DNA of 64,000 nt from Sphaerolaimus hirsutus (lineage: Eukaryota; Nematoda; Chromadorea; Monhysterida; Sphaerolaimidae): NCBI GenBank assembly GCA_964036195.1, contig OZ038451.1, forward strand, positions 17,446,747 to 17,510,746, in the 5' to 3' direction. Under the pieces are notes generated by a model. The model was not told where the DNA came from. It was given only the letters and a program-made list of their open reading frames with translations, and did no database searches. Below are positions 1-11,561 of this stretch, piece after piece (the first letter of the stretch is position 1; each line of letters opens with the position of its first letter). A program made the translations under genes and the position numbers.

Positions 1-1147
1 TGCCAATTAATGCATTTATCATTAATTTAGCAATTGATCGTTTTACAGGGTTAGAATGAAAAGACACTGGTGGAATTCTGATTCCAAAATGTTCAAAAAT
101 TTCATCTGAATATTCTTGAGGAGTTTTGTCTGGTGGTACTTCTGAAAATAAAACACAGTTGATAATGAAAAATGTATTCCAGAATTTTTAAAAGCTAACC
201 GCTAGATTTGCATTTCAAACTGTAAAACTCCAACATAAATGCACTAATTAAACCAGAATGCATCCCTTTTTCCTTTGTCCATACACGTGGCTCATAGGTA
301 TGTGCTGATAAGATGCGTACCACTTTTAAATTGGCATGCTTGATTGCAGCAGCCAATTCTACTGTAGTCCATGTGCCACGAAAAATTTGTTCATCAAAAG
401 TGTGCATACATGTATTCATATTTTGTTCAATACAGCATGTTGCACAAGTACTATAAAAAATCTTTTCATCGCCATTTGGCAAATGGGCTTGAAATGGTAA
501 TGGTGGGATGAAAATGTCACTTCTTGGATAATGGACCCAAGCTTTTGCAACACCAAGGTGATTCTGAAATAAATATATTTTTTGAATATGCATCAAAAAT
601 CATAATGATGTAATATTCAACTAAATCAATAAATTAACCAAAATCCATTCATTCAAATCACCCTGAATAGCACCTTCAGACCATATTTGACCAGGACCTT
701 CAGCCATTGGCTTCATTAAGCACATTGCTGGATATAAACTACAAAAATCTAAAAAGGTCGCATTTGGCATATTAATTTCCATGTTGCTATACATTCCAAC
801 TTGAAATGTGTCAATTCTTCCTCCTGAAAATGAAAATGCAAAAAAGCAACCACTTTTTCAAACTTTATTGTAAATAAACAACTAACCAAAGTTCGCATCA
901 TATATATTCAAAGGCTTTTCTGTTAATGCACTTGTAAAAAACTGTTTCATCAAACTATTTGTACTCAAAATGTTACGACATTCATGCTCCCAATAAACAT
1001 CATAATGTATTGGCGAAACTGCTTTTGCTATGCGATTGCCTCGCAAAAAATCCAATTCTCGAACTTGCAATGGTGTCTTTCCACCGAGCAATGTATGTGG
1101 TCTGCATGATGCACACTTCTTCATATATTATACATGTACACTCAAAA

Positions 1148-1189
<42 letters not shown>

Positions 1190-4100
1190 CTTGATGCTGT
1201 TAAATGATTTGTACATGTTCTACAAGAATGCCAAAAACATCCATGAATGTCAATTAATGCCGAAACTTGATCTGAATTTGGCTCAAATTCTACACCATCC
1301 ACTTTATAATTATTTGCGCCACAATTTACCACTAATTCACGTTCATTTCCTGCATGTTGTATATGAACCTGAAAAATAAACATAAAATTATAAAAGATTC
1401 TTATTCCAGGAGCAATGCAAAAAACTCACTCCAAAATATCTACTATATGCATCAAGAAAAGCCATTCCAAAACGACTGTTGCGATCAATCAAACTTTCAC
1501 CACGATAAATTGATAATGTATCTTCTTGTAAATATTGAGCTGAAAAAACAAACAAATGCAAAATACTTTTATATACAATCGAAATAAATAATAACAAATT
1601 ACTTTGAAAAACTCGAAGTGCCAATCCAGAAATTGTAAATGTCCCTGTCTCTGCAAAAAGGTCCACATTTACAAGATTTATTAGTTCATCTCGAAATCTC
1701 ATTGCTGTGAAGCTTAATGCATAACTATCTCTTTGGCAATAAACAGACATTGCTTGTGCCACCGGAAAAACCTTATCATAATATTCATCATGATATGCCT
1801 CAAATTCATTATGATCCCTTCCATTTGCTGGAAACTCCCATGCTGGTCTCAAATGACAAAATGCATCACTCACATGCAACTCATTCATATCATAGCAAAA
1901 AAACCTGAGTATATATAAATTGAACATTTTACATGTATTCACATATAACAACCTTAAAATACTTACGATTTTACACATGGTGCATCAAATGATTTACATA
2001 GCTTTTCCAATGATGTGGCTATATAATTTGCCCAACAAATTAATCTAATTCCACATTTGAACTTTGCATATAAAATTCTATTTCCACGACTAAATGTTTT
2101 CTCTGGAGTTTTGCATTGACTTGCAAGTGCAGACATTAAAAATTGAAAATCAAATCTGCTTCCAAAGTGGCTAACAATTGTTGCATCAGCATTTTCTGCA
2201 AAAACGATTGAAAAAAAAAATATTATTATTATGAAAAAGTTTTTTTAAATTTAAACATACTGACCAAAAGTAAAAAAATTCTCAACAAATTCATCCACAC
2301 AGTTTTCACCTTGCCATACTGAAACCCTGGCATCTCCACATTTTCGATTTTTACAAGGGTTATATAAGTCCTTGTGAAAGCACCTTGAACATGAACTGAA
2401 AAAAGGTACAAAAAAGTAATAATGAAGTGTGTGAAAACAGCAAGTAAAAAAAACAACAATAACATACGTGACAGTTGTCAACAGATTTGCCACATGTAAA
2501 TTTGTTTTCTCACAAACTCGTGTTTCTAAATCGAGAAAGACGATTGATCTTGTTTTCTCAACTTTTTTAGCTTTCAAAACTGGTAAAAAACAATTTTTAT
2601 GTGGATCTCCCATTGGAATCTCCTTTTTACAATAATTGCATGTATATACTCTTTGTTCTGAACATTTATGCGCATTGATAAAACCTTCACCATGCTTCTT
2701 CAAACTGAAATAATGTCCACATTTAACACAAAGTCTTTGGCTATAACACTTTGGAATTGCCCATCGTCCAGTGCCTTGTACATATTTATGTTGCCTATGC
2801 ATAAAATGATAAAAAGGAATGTGCATCTTAAACGGAAAATGAAGACAAAACACTCACTGATAACAATGTCTTGAAAAAAACCTCCGTAAACAATCCGCAC
2901 ATGTTATATCTTCATCCAAAACTTTCTTACAATCAGCTACTTCACTAGTATGACCAGAAATGGAACCAATTGCTACGGCTCCACAGTAATTACATCGAAA
3001 TGGACATGAATGCCTTTATAATAAAGTATCGACATATAGTTAATTGCAACTATTTATATTAAGTAAGAAACATACCTTTTCAAATCAAACTGCACTTCAT
3101 GGCATGTTTCACAGTAACCTCTGGCACTCAAAAATGTCACAATCCCCCAAATTACACAAAAATATATATGCCCATCATGATGATATAAGCATATGTTTAT
3201 GACATGATCGCTCAATGGACATTTAAATCGACCCCATACTTGATCCTTTGTTCCTTCCTTAAACACTCTAATTGAAATACCACTTAACATTGGCGTTTTT
3301 GATATACGATCCAAAAACTCTAAACCTACAAAAACATGCGCTGGTGGCAATTCAGCTTCAATGCGCAACCTACATGCAAGTTTCTCTAATTCTACAGATG
3401 GACTCTTTTCGCAGTGGCGTCTCACACAACGCCAATAATTTCTAGATTCTTTTCCTTTGTCAGGATTGAAAGCTCGATATTTACCCACAGCCAAACATAT
3501 AGCATAAACAAGAGTTTGTTCACAAGTAACTACATATTCACAATGCTTACGTTTTTTCCCCTTTAACAAAGATTGACGCAATCTTGCTGTTGTCACATCT
3601 TGATAAACAGATCTTCTCTTGCCGCCACTTAATCTACCTACAGTTCCAAAATTCTCTAAATTAGTCAAATCTTCATCATCTGAATTTGATTCATCAACTG
3701 AAATTGCTGGACCTTGCCTTGTTGGAAAATGAGAACAACCAGGCTGATCTGATGAATCCATTATCGTTCTGAGTGTAAACAGATTATTTCATCAAATATT
3801 ATATGAAAAAATAAAATGAAAACACACCTATAACATTCACAAACAAGAAAAGTGAATTGTCAGATAAATTAATTGTTTGATTGGAATTCAACAAATTTAC
3901 AATATCCTGTGCAGCACCAAAACTGCTGAATCTTGACCCCAAACGAAAATGCTCAATGTATGCTGAAAACAAACATAATTATAACAATAATGATAAATAC
4001 ACATAGAAAATTACACTATAACTCACATTCTGGTAAATTTTCGTGTTGTAATGAAATACCAACATAAACACTTGAAGGATGTCGATTTCCAACGGTATGT

Positions 4101-4405
4101 CTGTGATCAAACCAGTTTTATTTTAATTGGAAAAATCACATATATAAGAGCAGTAGTTCTTACCTAAAAGTACAATCAATTGCTTCAGAAAGAACACCTC
4201 CAATATTTGGATGTTCATCCAAGTTCTGGAATAATATTCTATAAGCATCCAAATTTAACTTGAACCTTTCAGTATACTGTGAAATAGGTTTGAAAATTCT
4301 AAAAAACTCTCTCTCATATAGAATACCGGAAGCTGAATTACTATTAACAATACCAGACAAGAATTTTTTTCGCCTATTGACTGCAGAACGTGCACCTGCT
4401 GGCAT
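1..4405 (-). CDS. Protein-primed-type family B DNA polymerase, multi-exon, 3' end beyond window
   Basis: Replicative polymerase of the Polinton/Maverick-adintovirus type. Exons inferred from splice sites and frame: 4405-4164, 4100-4027, 3962-3828, 3768-3076, 3013-2858, 2794-2468, 2395-2261, 2195-1967, 1904-1603, 1539-1430, 1368-1190, 1101-887, 823-639, 563-200, 141-<1. Seen in order: an acidic Ser-rich N-terminal part, Cys/His clusters (CETCHE, CPFRCNYCG, CADC), exonuclease motif I FLDLETR, an SHFGSRFDFQFL motif like Exo II, YCQRDSY, the family hallmark HGCFWHSC, polymerase motif A DFCSLYPAMC, and motif B KRSIAKLMINALIG at the edge. Motif C lies outside. Fourteen introns of about 50-90 bp, all with usable GT-AG ends, join in frame wherever I checked the phase; the (CA)n run sits in one of them. 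Relatives in Polintons normally lack introns. No stop or frameshift was seen. The first three exons (4405-3828) are the least certain, and a start at the Met at 3761 is possible. Family call is firm; host gene versus mobile element is open. Confidence 0.82.
1139..1188. repeat. (CA)n microsatellite in polymerase intron
   Basis: About 20 CA/TG units. On the minus strand the run forms the start of the intron after the exon ending at 1190, so the donor reads GTTTGTGTGTG. Confidence 0.9.
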
Positions 4406-4413
4406 ATTTAATT

Positions 4414-5534
4414 ATGGCAAACAGAACACAAAATAACTATAATGTAACACCTGCAGTGTTACAAGTAATTGCAGGAAAAAAAGTATACATAACACAGGTA
4501 CAAAAAATAAAAGTCTCTCACATTGATAAAATGTCACATAATATTTATATATTTCAATACAGAGTGAATATCTATGGATACAAAACATTCTACAATATTT
4601 CAAAAAAGGTGTCCCGTTGGAAGTTGGAGCAGCTCTACTGGCGTATGTTCCGCTTAACTATATACTTGAACTGATAAAGAATGTGGCTACAAAGAAAAGA
4701 GCCAATGATGAAAATAATGAAGAAAATTATATACAAAGAACATTGATTCATTTACTGGATAGTAATCATACAACTTCTATAATGAAACATAAAATGATTA
4801 CGCTTATAGAATTCCAATCTAGATGCTTTACTTCTCATGGTGAAAACATGTTACTGATAAATTATTTTGGTAGTGGAAGTACTGACAGTTTTAAAACTTT
4901 TATCAAGTTTGAAGAGGATATACCACTCCATATTATGAATATGATAAAATATTGTAAAAATATCAAAAGAGCCTGTTTCATCATTAGAGATGAAATGGAA
5001 GATAATTGCATATTTTATATGAAAAAACTATGGCCTATTTTTGCCAGTAAAAAGAAAATGTGCCAATTAGCTCTTTTTGCCATAGGCAATGTAGACATGT
5101 ATGCATTTGATCATTCTTTACTATATATAAATTCAATTTTTACTGATTTAAGACCAAATCAATTAGTTTTATCATTTTATTGTACTAATGATATGCTTGT
5201 AAGGCCACTAATGCATCGTTGTATTCATTCGAATCAACTAGGACATATAATTGTAAAATGCTTAAAAATAACTTTTTCTGCTTATATATGTAAAGATCTA
5301 CAATACTTCAACTGTGTTGGAACTCCACATAATACCTGGAGAAATGGAATTATCCAAATAAGAAATACCTTACCACATGCCCATGTAGAAAAATTCCACT
5401 TTGATTTCAAATATGATACTATACAAGATCCTAAAACTAGAAAAATTAAAGAACAATTCCACTTTTGTGATAAAATAGCTAGTGAACATGCACTTACACA
5501 CCCTTCTAATCTCTGTACAAGATTTAGCTTTTAA
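4414..5534 (+). CDS. Unidentified protein, two exons, divergent from the polymerase
   Basis: Exon 1 is 4414-4497 (ATG; ends CACAG before GTACAA) and exon 2 is 4563-5534 (acceptor TTTCAATACAG, stop TAA). Both junctions are phase 0 and the intron is 65 bp, giving about 351 residues. The exon 2 frame is open upstream of the first TTG/ATG, so splicing rather than an internal start explains it. The protein starts MANRTQNNYN, has a hydrophobic stretch (VGAALLAYVPLNYILELI), then a charged, Lys/Asn-rich body with many Cys and His and no motif I recognise. Codon use is AT-rich like the polymerase. The start codon is only 8 bp from the polymerase start on the other strand, suggesting a shared bidirectional promoter, so it may belong to the same mobile element. 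I do not recognise the family. Confidence 0.6.
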
Positions 5535-6075
5535 TTATTATCACTTATATGCTCTTGTTACATTGGTTAATTTTTAACTGTTCAAATTATTGTTGAGTTA
5601 ATTATGAATAAAGTGAATAGGTAATATATTCATAATAATATGAAAATATCTCAACTCAAACTGAAATAGTATGCATAACACCTCAGTATTTATAGAAAGA
5701 TCAGACATAGTAATAACATTTCAATCAAAATTACCTTCATACCAAACATGATACTCAAACCTGTTTATGCATGTACACACATGTAAAAAACTAATTATAA
5801 CATTTCATACATGCATTTTACTTACATACCAAAACCTGTTTACGCATACATGCAACAAATCAAATACAACTGTGTAAACATGACCTATTTACACATGCAT
5901 GTAACAAACCAATTACAACTGTGTACACATGAAACACATAGGTAAAATCCAATTACAGCTATGCATACACATACAACAAATCCAATTATAGCTATGTACA
6001 CAGACAACATACAGGTAAAAAATTCAATTATGACTATGTACACAAACAAGTAAAAATCCAATTACAGTATACCTT
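5535..6075. repeat. Degenerate ~50-60 bp tandem repeats
   Basis: From about 5,740 the text cycles through variants of 'acatgtaacaaaccaattacaactgtgtacac' roughly every 50-60 bp, drifting but recognisable to 6,070. It follows the plus-strand gene. It could be subterminal repeats of the element carrying the polymerase, or an old minisatellite. No coding signal. Confidence 0.55.
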
Positions 6076-6221
6076 CCATGCTAAATAAACATGACCTACT
6101 TTTCGTTTACCTACCGTATTCACTATGTATACATTGTATATGCAATCTTACCAAGTCAATCTCACTAGTTTTCATTTCATTCCCCCCTTGCATAAACTCA
6201 CTTAACAGTATTCAGTCCTCA

Positions 6222-6595
6222 CAAGAGCCTTTTGACCTAAGGAGACATACCATAATCTGACTACGCATTTTACTTTTTTCTGTAAAATATCCAACATCCA
6301 AAAAAAAATACTTATGTCCCATTTTGAGACTTATGTCCCTTGCGTATTTTACAAATATAAAATGTAAAATATCCATCATCCAAAAAAAAAACTTATGTCC
6401 CATTTTGAGACTTATGTCCCTTGCGTATTTTACAAATATAAAATGTAAAATATCCATCATCCAAAAAAAAACTTATGTCCCATTTTGAGACTTATGTCCC
6501 TTGCGTATTTTACAAATGTGCATTGAGCACTATGACGTCATCGGTAAAAAGCGTAGTCAGATTACGGTATGTCCCCTTAGGTCAAAAGGCTCTTG
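6222..6595. mobile_element. Foldback/MITE element with ~45-bp TIRs and 80-bp internal repeats
   Basis: The left end CAAGAGCCTTTTGACCTAAG recurs inverted at the right end (to 6595), with the arms matching for about 45 bp. The centre holds three ~80-bp direct repeats (landmark CTTATGTCCCATTTTGAGAC at about 6311, 6392 and 6472). Open reading frames across it are repeat artefacts. Confidence 0.8.
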
Positions 6596-6717
6596 TATTC
6601 TGCTGTTCGATGTGGTGTAAATACTATAAAAGTCCAATCATGCTAACGAAATCGCAAGGTGACTGCAAAACAAGCGTTAAGTAAGAAAACTTCGCAAGAT
6701 CAATTGTCAATTTACTT

Positions 6718-7119
6718 ATACCGTATTTCCCCGAAATACCCCCCTCAAAATGGGCACTATGAATTTATAAACCCTCCCCTCGAAAAAACCCTGCCTAAAT
6801 TGAGTGTAAATGACAAAACCTGCGGTGTGTGGTCCGGGCAGCGCAGAACACACGTTAAAAACCATGACTGTGTTATGTTAGAACGGGTTTTGTACCATAT
6901 AGGTACATACTTTTATAAGTCAATAGACACTTACCTATATATGGTGGTTATTGTTTCATTTTTCAACGTCTACGTAAGTTACACCAACAAATTACCTAGT
7001 ACTGCGAGTTCAAGAAATTTCTGGCGAAATAATAACCTCCCTCGATATCCCCCCCCCTCCTCGTTTCACCCCCCCCCTTAAATTCTCACTCTGAAAAAAT
7101 AAACGAGGAAATACGGTAT
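6718..7119. mobile_element. ACCGTATTTCC-type MITE
   Basis: Termini TATACCGTATTTCC and GGAAATACGGTATA are inverted copies, followed inside by C-rich (left) and matching subterminal sequence. One of about ten copies of this family in the window, all showing the paired 'CGAAATACCCCCC' and 'GGGGGTATTTCGAG' signature. Confidence 0.75.
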
Positions 7120-7124
7120 ACACT

Positions 7125-8210
7125 CCTGGAAAAAAGTCTTTACGCTTTTCGTTTTTTTGGTTCAGTTGAGTAAACTCGGCAGACATGAAACGAATCAGGT
7201 TTCATTCTTTTATGTATGAATAAGATATGTCTCAATTTCGAATTCGAATGGACGGATTCCGTTCGATTCACAGTTTATTTAAACCTATTGAACTTTCAAA
7301 TGTGAAAAATAAATGGATTTAAGCACGGATATAAAAATACACCGTCGGAAAGCTAGATATCTCGCTCAAACCGTGCTAACGAATTCCTAAAAAGGACGAA
7401 TGTGATAGATATCCGGTATGTTAATTTGGCACGCGCCGGGTAACGTAGTATACGAATGAGGTGAAAGACGCAGGATTTACATTTGCGTTACTCATTATGT
7501 CTATGAAATACAATTAAGCGACTGGAAATGATCGCAAATGTGTCAACTAGTGTACGGGCCGCTATTTGTGATCATTTCCGGTCGATTTATTGCATTCCGC
7601 AGCGATAATCAGTGACGCGAACCTGCGTATTTCACTTTCATTTGTCTGAAACGCAGAGCGACTTGGACGTGGGCCAAAGTCACATGTGGCCCTATCGTTA
7701 GTTTATACCGCACTCGTACAAAAATTCCTTAGACCACTGACTTCCATAAAGTCCGCCGAGTTTACCAATCGTTAAGTGGCGTAGGCTTGCTTGGCATGCA
7801 ACCATGGGTCCCATTCCCATGGGGGGCTGCTCAGCTATCTATCTATCCCGAGGCTACTACCCCCTGAACCCCACCCCCAAATCTGTGTCAATATGGCCAT
7901 GTGTCAAGACGGGCTTGTGTCAAAGTGGGTCCCGTGACCAGACTGACCGTGACGGAACCGCTTTAAGGCATAAACGCGTTACGCGCTGCCTTAAAGGGTT
8001 TACCAATCGCAAGCGCGCAGTGGCACATGCATGTGCGCATTTTTGCTCGCGGAAACACTCGCTTAAAGGGGTTCCCAAATTATAAACACGCAGTCGCGCG
8101 CGGCGCTAAAGTGTTTGCCATTTATCAACGCGCTACTAAAGGGTTTCCATGACCGCAAGCGCCTTAAGAAAATATAAACGCGTTGGGAATCGCGCGTGCA
8201 CAATATGAGC
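7125..8210. other. Non-coding: decayed inverted repeat, then GC-rich GCGCTAAAG-type repeat
   Basis: 7,410-7,640 is a degenerate inverted repeat centred near 7,545. From 7,800 there is a GATAG-type fragment, then GC-rich sequence full of CGCG, GCGCTAAAG and AAAGGGTTTCC words. The same vocabulary returns at 20,580-20,865. I see no gene. Confidence 0.5.
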
Positions 8211-8501
8211 AATTTGTTTGTTCAATTATAGATTATTATTTTACTGTAGGTTGTATGATCCTGACCACTTATTTTTACTGCAAAAGATGACTGACCAGTG
8301 GTCAAGTTCAACATTATTACACTTTTTGGGTACATTAAGAATTATTTTTGACATAACATTTTCATTTTTAAAGGCACAAGTAACATAATATCAAGTCAAC
8401 TGCGATGATTAAGGATGGATGGATGACTGAAAATAACAACAGCTCAAGCTACTTTTTAAAATAAAGATAGTAGTCCATGGTCCATCCCTAGCCATATGCA
8501 A

Positions 8502-8814
8502 ACACACACTAGTTGATAATGAAATCAAATGTCAGCTGGTTTCTGATCCCGAGCAGCTAGCTGGGCCCAAGCTGGTTCAGTTCAGCAGCCTGCTGAAAAA
8601 TGACTTTGCTGAAAAATAACCTTGATGAAAAAGGACCTTGCTGAAAAATGACCTTGCTGAACTGAAATCATGTTGAACTTAAGCTGTCTGTGGTGTTGAA
8701 AGAAATATTGGAAGAAAGTGATGTAAATAAATTGTATGAAGTATTAAAATGTGTGTGTGTACTTCATTGAATTGGGATTAGTTGACATTCTTCATTGTCA
8801 ACTAGTGTGTGCAT
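8502..8814. mobile_element. CACACTAGTTGA-type MITE
   Basis: CACACACTAGTTGA at the left is inverted at the right (TCAACTAGTGTGTGC). Other copies with the same termini: 32,669-32,890, 37,099-37,386 and 56,541-56,702. Confidence 0.65.
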
Positions 8815-8926
8815 GGTGAATCACTAGTTCCGTGTTGTCATCACTTCCCTGCATCTGCTTTAACGTCGTGCATCTGCATGACCAATAATAAATATTTGGC
8901 AAATGGAACAATTTGAAAAAGAAGAT

Positions 8927-10590
8927 GAAAAAAGACACAATGATGCCCTTCTCTTAGATGAAATAGGAATGTGTATGTGAGAAATAACGCAACTATATGA
9001 TTATGCAGAGGCGTCAGTTAAACCCATGCGGAGCAATGAAAGAGTAAGCCAAAACAAAATGGCAAATGGTGGGCAGCATTTAAACCAATTTTGTTTTCAC
9101 ATACTCTTTAATTGCTTCCGTTAAATTGCTGTTTACCACTCGCCATTTTGTTTTGGCCTACTCTTTCATTGCTCCACGTTAATTTTAACTGGTGCCTTCC
9201 ATTCACGATTTTGCTAGTTAAAACTGCGTGAGCAAGCAGGCACAAATCCAGTCATTAAAATGTCAGTATGACAATGGTAATTAACTAATTAAGGCCCATT
9301 TATTTTTGTTCTGAACTTGTCAATAATTTGTACTTGTCGATAATTTATACTTCTCGCTCATAAAACATGAAAAATCATTGATGCCAGTTTATTATTTCGC
9401 CAGCAAAATTTGAGGGGGGGGTAATTTGAGGGTGGGTTATTATTTCAACAGAAATTTTCGCAAGTATTTTTACAGAAGTTAAACCCTAAAGAAGTGAAAA
9501 AAGACACAATGACGCCCTTCTCTTAGATGAAATAGGAATGTGTATGTGAGAAATAACGCAACTATATGATTATGCAGAGGCGTCAGTTAAACCCATGCGG
9601 AGCAATGAAAGAGTAAGCCAAAACAAAATGGCAAATGGTGGGCAGCATTTAAACCAATTTTGTTTTCACATACTCTTTAATTGCTCCCGTTAAATTGCTG
9701 TTTACCACTCGCCATTTTGTTTTGGCCTACTCTTTCATTGCTCCGCGTTAATTTTAACTGGTGCCTTCCATTCACGATTTTGCTAGTTAAAACTGCGTGA
9801 GCAAGCAGGCACAAATCCAGTCATTAAAATGTCAGTATGACAATGGTAATTAACTAATTAAGGCCCATTTATTTTTGTTCTGAACTTGTCAATAATTTGT
9901 ACTTGTCGATAATTTATACTTCTCGCTCATAAAACATGAAAAATCATTGATGCCAGTTTATTATTTCGCCAGCAAAATTTGAGGGGGGGGTAATTTGAGG
10001 GCGGGTTATTATTTCGACAGAAATTTTCGCAAGTATTTTTACAGAAGTTAAACCCTAAAGAAGTGAAAAAAGACACAATGACGCCCTTCTCTTAGATGAA
10101 ATAGGAATGTGTATGTGAGAAATAACGCAACGTTATGATTATGCAGAGGCGTCAGTTAAACCCATGCGGAGCAATGAAAGAGTAAGCCAAAACAAAATGG
10201 CAAATGGTGGGCAGCATTTAAACCAATTTTGTTTTCACATACTCTTTAATTGCTCCTGTTAAATTGCTGTTTACCACTCGCCATTTTGTTTTGGCCTACT
10301 CTTTCATTGCTCCGCGTTAATTTTAACTGGTGCCTTCCATTCACGATTTTGCTAGTTAAAACTGTGTGAGCAATCAGGCACAAGTCGAGTCATTAAAATG
10401 TCAGTATGACAATGGTAATTAACAAATTAAGGTACATTTATTTTTGTTTTGAACTTGTCGATAATTTGTACTTGTCCCTCATAAAATGTGAAAAAATCAT
10501 TGATGTGGTTTATAATTTTGCCAGCAAAATTTGAGAGGGGGTAATTTGAGTGGGGTTTATTATTTCGTCAGAAATTTTCATAAGTATTGT
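8927..10590. repeat. Three tandem copies of a ~568-bp unit
   Basis: The landmark GATGAAATAGGAATGTGTATG occurs at about 8,958, 9,526 and 10,095, spacing 568-569 bp, with copies nearly identical except the last third of copy 3. Each unit contains a palindrome (GCGGAGCAATGAAAGAGTAA...and its inverse) and the right half of an ACCGTATTTCC-type element. High identity points to recent duplication. Confidence 0.88.
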
Positions 10591-11405
10591 AGTAAAGAGT
10601 AGGCATTTACATACCAAAACAGGTAATAAATGCATTCAAACAGGATATATTGGTATGTATCAACGTGCATCCCTATACAAACTGATCTACTTGTAGTTGC
10701 TATGCACTTTGGTCGGAATTTATACATCATGCAATTTTTGACAATTTCTTTTCCCATGTTTGCGACGGCCCCTGATATCTCAGTAAAATTGGTGTCTGAT
10801 GTGAAATTGCGATACCCCACTTTCACTTCAAAGTGCACACATGTACTATCATGTGATATAGTGTGACAGACGCCCCCCCCCCAGCTAGCAGTCATACACA
10901 CACTGCAGTCATACATGCACTTTATACAAAAGCATACCCAACTCCGAAATCCACGCACACAAGTGTAGACATGCCCCCCCCACATGTAGACATGCCCCCC
11001 CCCAGCTGGCAGTATTACATGCACACGTGTATAAGTGTGCCACGGCTTGTGCAATTTACTATGTGTATGCGCGTGTATGCGCGACTGTGCTCTGCTACAT
11101 TTGCATGTGTGTTGTATACAGTGGCAGTTAGAGGAGGGGGGGGGGGGCACGCAATGAGCCGTGTTTGTGATTTGCGTGTTAGCATTATAAGCAGTGATTT
11201 CTTTCAAAAATATCCATTTTGCCTGACTATCATTTTCCACCCTGTGACTTTAAAAAAAAAAAATCTGATTTAAAAAACTCAGTTTAAAAAAATCAAGTGC
11301 CAACCCTAGTAAGGGGACAGTAGCCAAAAAATTGCCAGCTCCCCCCTACAAAACCCCTGCACCTTTACCCTTTTCCACTGACATCTATCAACCCTTCTAT
11401 TTCAG
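10591..11405. other. Non-coding, C/G homopolymer runs
   Basis: Mixed low-complexity DNA with CCCCCCCC and GGGGGGG runs and ACATGC words. Open frames on both strands overlap without any family similarity. The last ~60 bp look like the intron leading into the exon at 11,406. Confidence 0.5.
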
Positions 11406-11561
11406 ACACTGGCGGATGTCAGCAAAGCAGTTGGCTATGACAGAGGCCGCCGCCCCAAAAGAGCTGCAATGAAGAAAGTTCCAGCGGCCCATATGGCAAA
11501 AGGCGGCAGTAATTCTCGCAGCAGAAGCAGCAGTAAGCGAAGAAGTTCGTCAGTTAGCTAG
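11406..11561 (+). CDS. Terminal coding exon of an unidentified basic, RS-tailed protein
   Basis: A strong acceptor (polypyrimidine tract then TATTTCAG) opens a 51-codon frame ending in TAG at 11559-11561. The peptide includes VGYDRGRRPKRAAMKK and ends in a Ser/Arg tail (SRSRSSSKRRSSSVS), typical of nuclear or RNA-associated proteins. Composition is GC-richer than its surroundings, as for the mevalonate kinase exons. No upstream exon was found in the 6 kb of repeats before it, so either the intron is long or this is an orphan. Protein not recognised. Confidence 0.5.
   Translation, partial: TLADVSKAVGYDRGRRPKRAAMKKVPAAHMAKGGSNSRSRSSSKRRSSSVS

Noticed and set aside
959-1379. Plus-strand open frames with HTHTHTHT
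   Set aside because: Read through a (CA)n microsatellite inside a polymerase intron, antisense to supported exons.
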